A stretch of 64,000 nt of DNA from an uncultured Lachnospiraceae bacterium (lineage in GTDB: Bacteria; Bacillota; Clostridia; Lachnospirales; Lachnospiraceae): contig CANOFW010000002.1 in the NCBI GenBank assembly GCA_947565425.1, positions 1 to 64,000 on the forward strand. Reading direction: 5' to 3'. Below the pieces are notes generated by a model. The model was not told where the DNA came from. It searched no databases and saw only the letters and a list, made by a program, of their open reading frames with translations. Below, piece after piece: positions 61,023-64,000 of the stretch. The position numbers and the translations under genes were made by a program. How positions within the stretch are numbered: the first letter of the stretch is position 1; each line of letters begins with the position of its first letter.

Positions 61023-61547
61023 TTATTTTCCTTCATATGTAATGAGGCTATCCACATGATAACCGGCAAGTTTCTCCCTGCCCTTCAAACCTGCAAGCTC
61101 CATTACAAAACAAATCTTGACTACCTCGCCGCCAAGCTGCTCCACCAATTTGATAATCGCCTCTGTGGTACCGCCGGTAGCAATGAGATCGTCGACAATA
61201 ACTACCTTCTGCCCTGACATTATCGCATCCTTATGCATCTCAATCACGGCGCTTCCGTATTCTAAATCATACTTCTCTGAAATGACTTCACATGGCAATT
61301 TTCCTTTCTTGCGCACTGGAATAAACCCTTTATGCGCTTCATACGCCACTGGAACTCCGAAAATAAATCCTCTCGATTCCGGCCCGACAACAACGTCATA
61401 TTCCACATCTTTCAAACTTTCCATCAGTCCGTCAATAGCAAGGTGAAGTCCGTCTGCATCTTGTAAAATGCTAGTAACATCTCGAAATATAATTCCCGGT
61501 TCCGGAAAATCCGGAATGCTTCTTACATAGTCTTCCAATTTCTTCAT
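61023..61547 (-). CDS. apt: Adenine phosphoribosyltransferase
   Basis: A 174-residue salvage enzyme making AMP from adenine and PRPP. The PRPP-binding motif is VVIVDDLIATGGTTEA (about 115-130). VGPESRGFIFGVPVA (about 54-68) and IPVRKKGKLP (about 76-85) complete the family pattern. It lies in the operon glf-apt-ispF-GNAT. Confidence 0.97.
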   Translation of the reverse strand: MKKLEDYVRSIPDFPEPGIIFRDVTSILQDADGLHLAIDGLMESLKDVEYDVVVGPESRGFIFGVPVAYEAHKGFIPVRKKGKLPCEVISEKYDLEYGSAVIEMHKDAIMSGQKVVIVDDLIATGGTTEAIIKLVEQLGGEVVKICFVMELAGLKGREKLAGYHVDSLITYEGK

Positions 61548-61567
61548 GATTTATCCTCCTGTTTCTC

Positions 61568-62674
61568 CTAGCGAGAAAATAATTCTCTTACACATTGTAA
61601 TGCGGCTTCCACTGTATCGTCCATATCGTAATATTTGTATTGCCCCAGCCTGCCGCCAAAAAGCACATTTCCTTCCTGTTTTGCCAACTCTTTGTATTTC
61701 TCATAAAGTGCAGCGTTTCGCTCATCATTCATAGGATAGTATGGCTCGTCGCCCTTTTTCCAGTTCCTAGGATATTCACGGGTTATCACAGTCTTAGGCT
61801 GCGTCCCGTACTCAAAATGCTTATGCTCTATGATACGCGTGTAGGGAACCTCATATTCTGTATAATTCACCACCGCATTTCCCTGGTAATTCTCTTCGTC
61901 CAGCACTTCTGTTTCAAAGCGCAGGGAACGATATTCCAACTCCCCAAAACAGTAGTCAAAATATTCGTCAATCATGCCCGTATAGACGATTGTTTCTGCC
62001 AAATCTATATACTCCTGCTTCTTATTTAGAAAATTCTCCTCGAGGCGCACCTCGGTTCCCTCTAACATCTTTTCCACCATTCTGGTATAGCCGCCGATAG
62101 GAATTCCCTGGTAAGCGTCATCAAAATAATTATTGTCATAAGTGAATCGAACCGGCAAGCGTTTGATAATAAATGCTGGAAGTTCATCTGCACGTTTCCC
62201 CCACTGTTTCTCCGTATACCCTTTCACCAGCCGCGAATACACATCCGGCCCTACTAGATTGATGGCCTGTTCCTCTAAATTCTTCGGGCATTCTACAGCA
62301 TACTCACGCTTTTGCTGCTCAATCTTCTCCCATGCCTCCTTAGGTGTGACAACGCCCCACAGCTTATGGAAGGTGTTCATATTAAATGGCATATTATAAA
62401 TTTCACCCTTGTAATTAGCAACCGGGGAATTGGTATAGCGGTTAAACTCCGCAAACTGATTGACATACTGCCAAACTTCTTTATTTGATGTGTGAAAAAT
62501 ATGTGCCCCATACTCATGGACCTGAATTCCCTCTGTCTCTCTTGTGTAAATATTTCCGGCAATATGGCTGCGTTTGTCTATGACAAGACAATGTTTGCCA
62601 GCTTTTTTCGCTTCCTGGGCAAACACTGCGCCAAACAGCCCCGCACCAACAATTAAATAATCATATTTTTTCAT
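61568..62674 (-). CDS. glf: UDP-galactopyranose mutase
   Basis: A 368-residue flavoenzyme converting UDP-galactopyranose to UDP-galactofuranose for surface glycans. The FAD-binding motif is IVGAGLFGAVFAQEA (about 8-22). HEYGAHIFHTSNKEVW (about 53-68), YTEKQWGKRADELP and IPIGGYTRMVEKML are family motifs. The C-terminal ALYEKYKELA..GNVLFGGRLGQYKYYDMD holds conserved Arg and Tyr residues. AAGGAG precedes the start. The promoter is at 62713-62741. Confidence 0.97.
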   Translation of the reverse strand: MKKYDYLIVGAGLFGAVFAQEAKKAGKHCLVIDKRSHIAGNIYTRETEGIQVHEYGAHIFHTSNKEVWQYVNQFAEFNRYTNSPVANYKGEIYNMPFNMNTFHKLWGVVTPKEAWEKIEQQKREYAVECPKNLEEQAINLVGPDVYSRLVKGYTEKQWGKRADELPAFIIKRLPVRFTYDNNYFDDAYQGIPIGGYTRMVEKMLEGTEVRLEENFLNKKQEYIDLAETIVYTGMIDEYFDYCFGELEYRSLRFETEVLDEENYQGNAVVNYTEYEVPYTRIIEHKHFEYGTQPKTVITREYPRNWKKGDEPYYPMNDERNAALYEKYKELAKQEGNVLFGGRLGQYKYYDMDDTVEAALQCVRELFSR

Positions 62675-62700
62675 TTATGGCTCCTTTTTTGCTATGAAAC

Positions 62701-62741
62701 GATTACGTTTACAGTATAATATAACTATTTTTCTTACACAA
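62701..62741 (-). promoter_or_regulatory. Promoter of the glf operon with small palindrome
   Basis: On the minus strand, TTGTGT (62736-62741), 17 bp and TATACT (62713-62718). Just downstream is AAACG-TAAT-CGTTT (within 62698-62712), a short inverted repeat at the start site that could be an operator. Confidence 0.5.
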
Positions 62742-62849
62742 GCTGTTTTTGATTTCCTTCGACGGCAGACAGCGGCATTCTACATAAATTCCCGGCATTT
62801 TGCCACGATTCTTTCCATTATCTTAGCACCTATTTTCAAGGGATTTTGA

Positions 62850-62855
62850 TATAAT
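62850..62855 (+). promoter_or_regulatory. Extended -10 box for the 54-residue gene
   Basis: TTTTGATATAAT gives an extended -10 (TGA then TATAAT at 62850-62855) without a good -35. It would start a transcript about 60 bases ahead of the small gene. Confidence 0.5.
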
Positions 62856-62924
62856 ATTTGTAGATATTATATGTGTAGAAACGCGCGCAGACTGTAATGT
62901 CATTAATGATATCGAGGTGCATAA

Positions 62925-63089
62925 ATGGAGGTCAATCAAACATCAACAAATAGTACGTCAGATTCACTGGAAAGACTAAGGATGGAAAATGTTCTCTTAC
63001 TAGAAGAGAACAAAAAACTAACGGAAACCATAGACTGGATGCACGATACCATTTGGCGACTTGTACGCACACAACGCCCGGAAATCTAA
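62925..63089 (+). CDS. Small coiled-coil protein, 54 residues
   Basis: A short frame starting at the ATG at 62925 with GAGGTG 5 bases upstream and ending TAA at 63087-63089. The N-terminal 15 residues are Ser/Thr/Asn-rich. The middle (about 16-36: LERLRMENVLLLEENKKL) has leucines and isoleucines in heptad-like spacing with many charges, so it is a probable coiled coil. The end is IDWMHDTIWRLVRTQRPEI with two tryptophans. There is no signal peptide or membrane segment. It is convergent with the NYN gene (7 bases between stops). I do not recognise the family. A good ribosome binding site, an extended -10 promoter and the amphipathic composition support its being real. Confidence 0.65.
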   Translation: MEVNQTSTNSTSDSLERLRMENVLLLEENKKLTETIDWMHDTIWRLVRTQRPEI

Positions 63090-63095
63090 TTCCTC

Positions 63096-63902
63096 TCAAT
63101 CTTCCCGCTTGCGCACCAGTACAATTTTGGTGATTCCATTGCTGGAATCATCTTTTCTGGTTTGCAACTCCGGAAATGATTCTATTAACTTTCCGAATTT
63201 CGCAAATCCATAATTCCGACAATCAAAGTCTGAATACATTCTCTGGATGATATTCCCTAATTCCGACAGGTACATCCAGCCATCTTCATCTGAATTCTCA
63301 TCTAACAAGGAAATCACGGTCTCCTTGATCGCTCGTAAATTTGTAATCGGCTGTGCGTCTTTTGCTTGCGCCTCCCTTGACGGAAGCGCTCTCTCTGCCG
63401 GTACACATTTGATTTCCTGTCTTCTCATCCGCTCCGCGATATTATTTTTCTGTACCGGATGATGATTTTTGTAAAGCACATCAAGCGTTTTAAACTGCTC
63501 GCATGCACGTACAAAAGGCGTCGGCGTCTTGCTTTCACCCATACCAATGACACGCTTGCCGGATTCTCTCAGACGCATAGCAAGCTTGGTAAAATCACTG
63601 TCGGAAGAGACGATTATAAATCCATCCACATCATTCGTATAGAGAATATCCATGGCATCTATAATCATTGCAGAATCAGAAGAATTCTTCCCTACCGTAT
63701 AGCTGTACTGTTGAATCGGCGACAAAGAATTCTCTAACAGGGAATCTTTCCAGGAATTCTTAGCAGTAGCAGTCCAGTCCCCATAAATCCTGCGGATTGT
63801 GATATTGCCAAGAGACTGCGCCTCCTTCGTCACTATGCCAATGTACTTAGAAGATACATTTTCTGCATCAATCAGCAGGGCATATTTATTTTCATCCCTC
63901 AT
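63096..63902 (-). CDS. NYN-domain protein with LOTUS/OST-HTH-like C-terminus
   Basis: A 268-residue protein. The start is the ATG at 63902 with AAAGGAG 7 bases upstream; an earlier frame start is not supported. The NYN (PIN-like nuclease) domain occupies about 5-145. Acidic catalytic positions lie in YALLIDAENVSSKY (about 7-20), SSDSAMIIDAMDIL and FIIVSSDSDFTKLAMRLRES. A basic linker follows, then a C-terminal OST-HTH/LOTUS-like winged helix (about 190-265; YLSELGNIIQRMYSDFD, NYGFAKFGKLIESFPEL). This limkain/LabA-like architecture points to RNA cleavage or RNA binding. The target is unknown. A -10 TATAAT lies about 45 bases upstream (near 63950). Confidence 0.9.
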   Translation of the reverse strand: MRDENKYALLIDAENVSSKYIGIVTKEAQSLGNITIRRIYGDWTATAKNSWKDSLLENSLSPIQQYSYTVGKNSSDSAMIIDAMDILYTNDVDGFIIVSSDSDFTKLAMRLRESGKRVIGMGESKTPTPFVRACEQFKTLDVLYKNHHPVQKNNIAERMRRQEIKCVPAERALPSREAQAKDAQPITNLRAIKETVISLLDENSDEDGWMYLSELGNIIQRMYSDFDCRNYGFAKFGKLIESFPELQTRKDDSSNGITKIVLVRKRED

Positions 63903-64000
63903 TCTGTTACTCCTTTCCATTTTATCCACTATTTTATCCTTCGAGACAATTATAATACTTTCCAATTACGAAAACAACAAAAGAATTTTTCTCTTTTTTT

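Overview
The window reads as a chromosomal segment of a low-to-mid GC Gram-positive anaerobe of the Clostridia, most likely a gut-type Lachnospiraceae. The evidence is: strong AGGAGG-type ribosome binding sites and TTGACA-N17-TATAAT promoters; a sigma-H gene in the order cysE-cysS-mrnC-rlmB-sigH; the order yceD-rpmF-plsX-acp-rnc-smc-ftsY; Feo iron uptake beside a DtxR-type regulator; and large secreted proteins built from LamG, FIVAR, Big_2 and fn3 modules, including a pectin (rhamnogalacturonan) lyase. No species is claimed. I see no rRNA, CRISPR array, phage or complete insertion sequence.

Layout. 0-9.3 kb: tRNA-Leu(CAG), a secreted fn3 protein, an Lsa-like ABC-F ribosome protection gene with a long attenuator-type leader, a permease/ATPase/response regulator/histidine kinase operon, and tRNA-Leu(AAG). 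9.3-16.2 kb: a HEAT-repeat methyltransferase, a secreted PL11 rhamnogalacturonan lyase, and a plus-strand polar amino-acid ABC importer. 16.2-19.4 kb: a two-gene cassette of a P-loop NTPase and a TPR-repeat partner, the best candidate for a poorly described (possibly conflict or defence) system. 19.5-24.8 kb: a Gfo/Idh oxidoreductase, a membrane diguanylate cyclase and an AgrC/AgrA-like sensor and regulator. 24.8-33.4 kb: an N-terminally truncated glycosyltransferase behind a small AbrB regulator, a sodium symporter, an OPT transporter with a PqqD-like partner, and FeoA/FeoB with a divergent DtxR-family repressor. 33.4-43.6 kb: a 2,891-residue secreted LamG/FIVAR/Big_2 protein and an HD-GYP phosphodiesterase. 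43.7-64 kb: an almost wholly minus-strand housekeeping block (SGNH protein, ilvA, ftsY, smc, rnc, acp, plsX, DUF624, rpmF, yceD, sigH, rlmB, mrnC, cysS, cysE, GNAT, ispF, apt, glf), then a 54-residue small protein and a NYN-domain protein.

The genes suggest three themes. First, polysaccharide contact at the cell surface: four secreted proteins share C-terminal or internal fn3/Big_2-like lysine-rich modules. Second, c-di-GMP signalling: one cyclase and one HD-GYP phosphodiesterase about 20 kb apart. Third, defence and drug response: an ABC-F gene with a leader, a TCS-linked FtsX-type exporter and the NTPase/TPR pair.

The intergenic DNA is unusually informative. It holds a 170-bp multi-branched inverted-repeat element (59123-59292), a 139-bp MITE-like element (43739-43877), a hairpin family in three copies that each abut the U-tract of a terminator, and four 6-bp half-sites in exact 10-bp phase upstream of the giant surface-protein gene.
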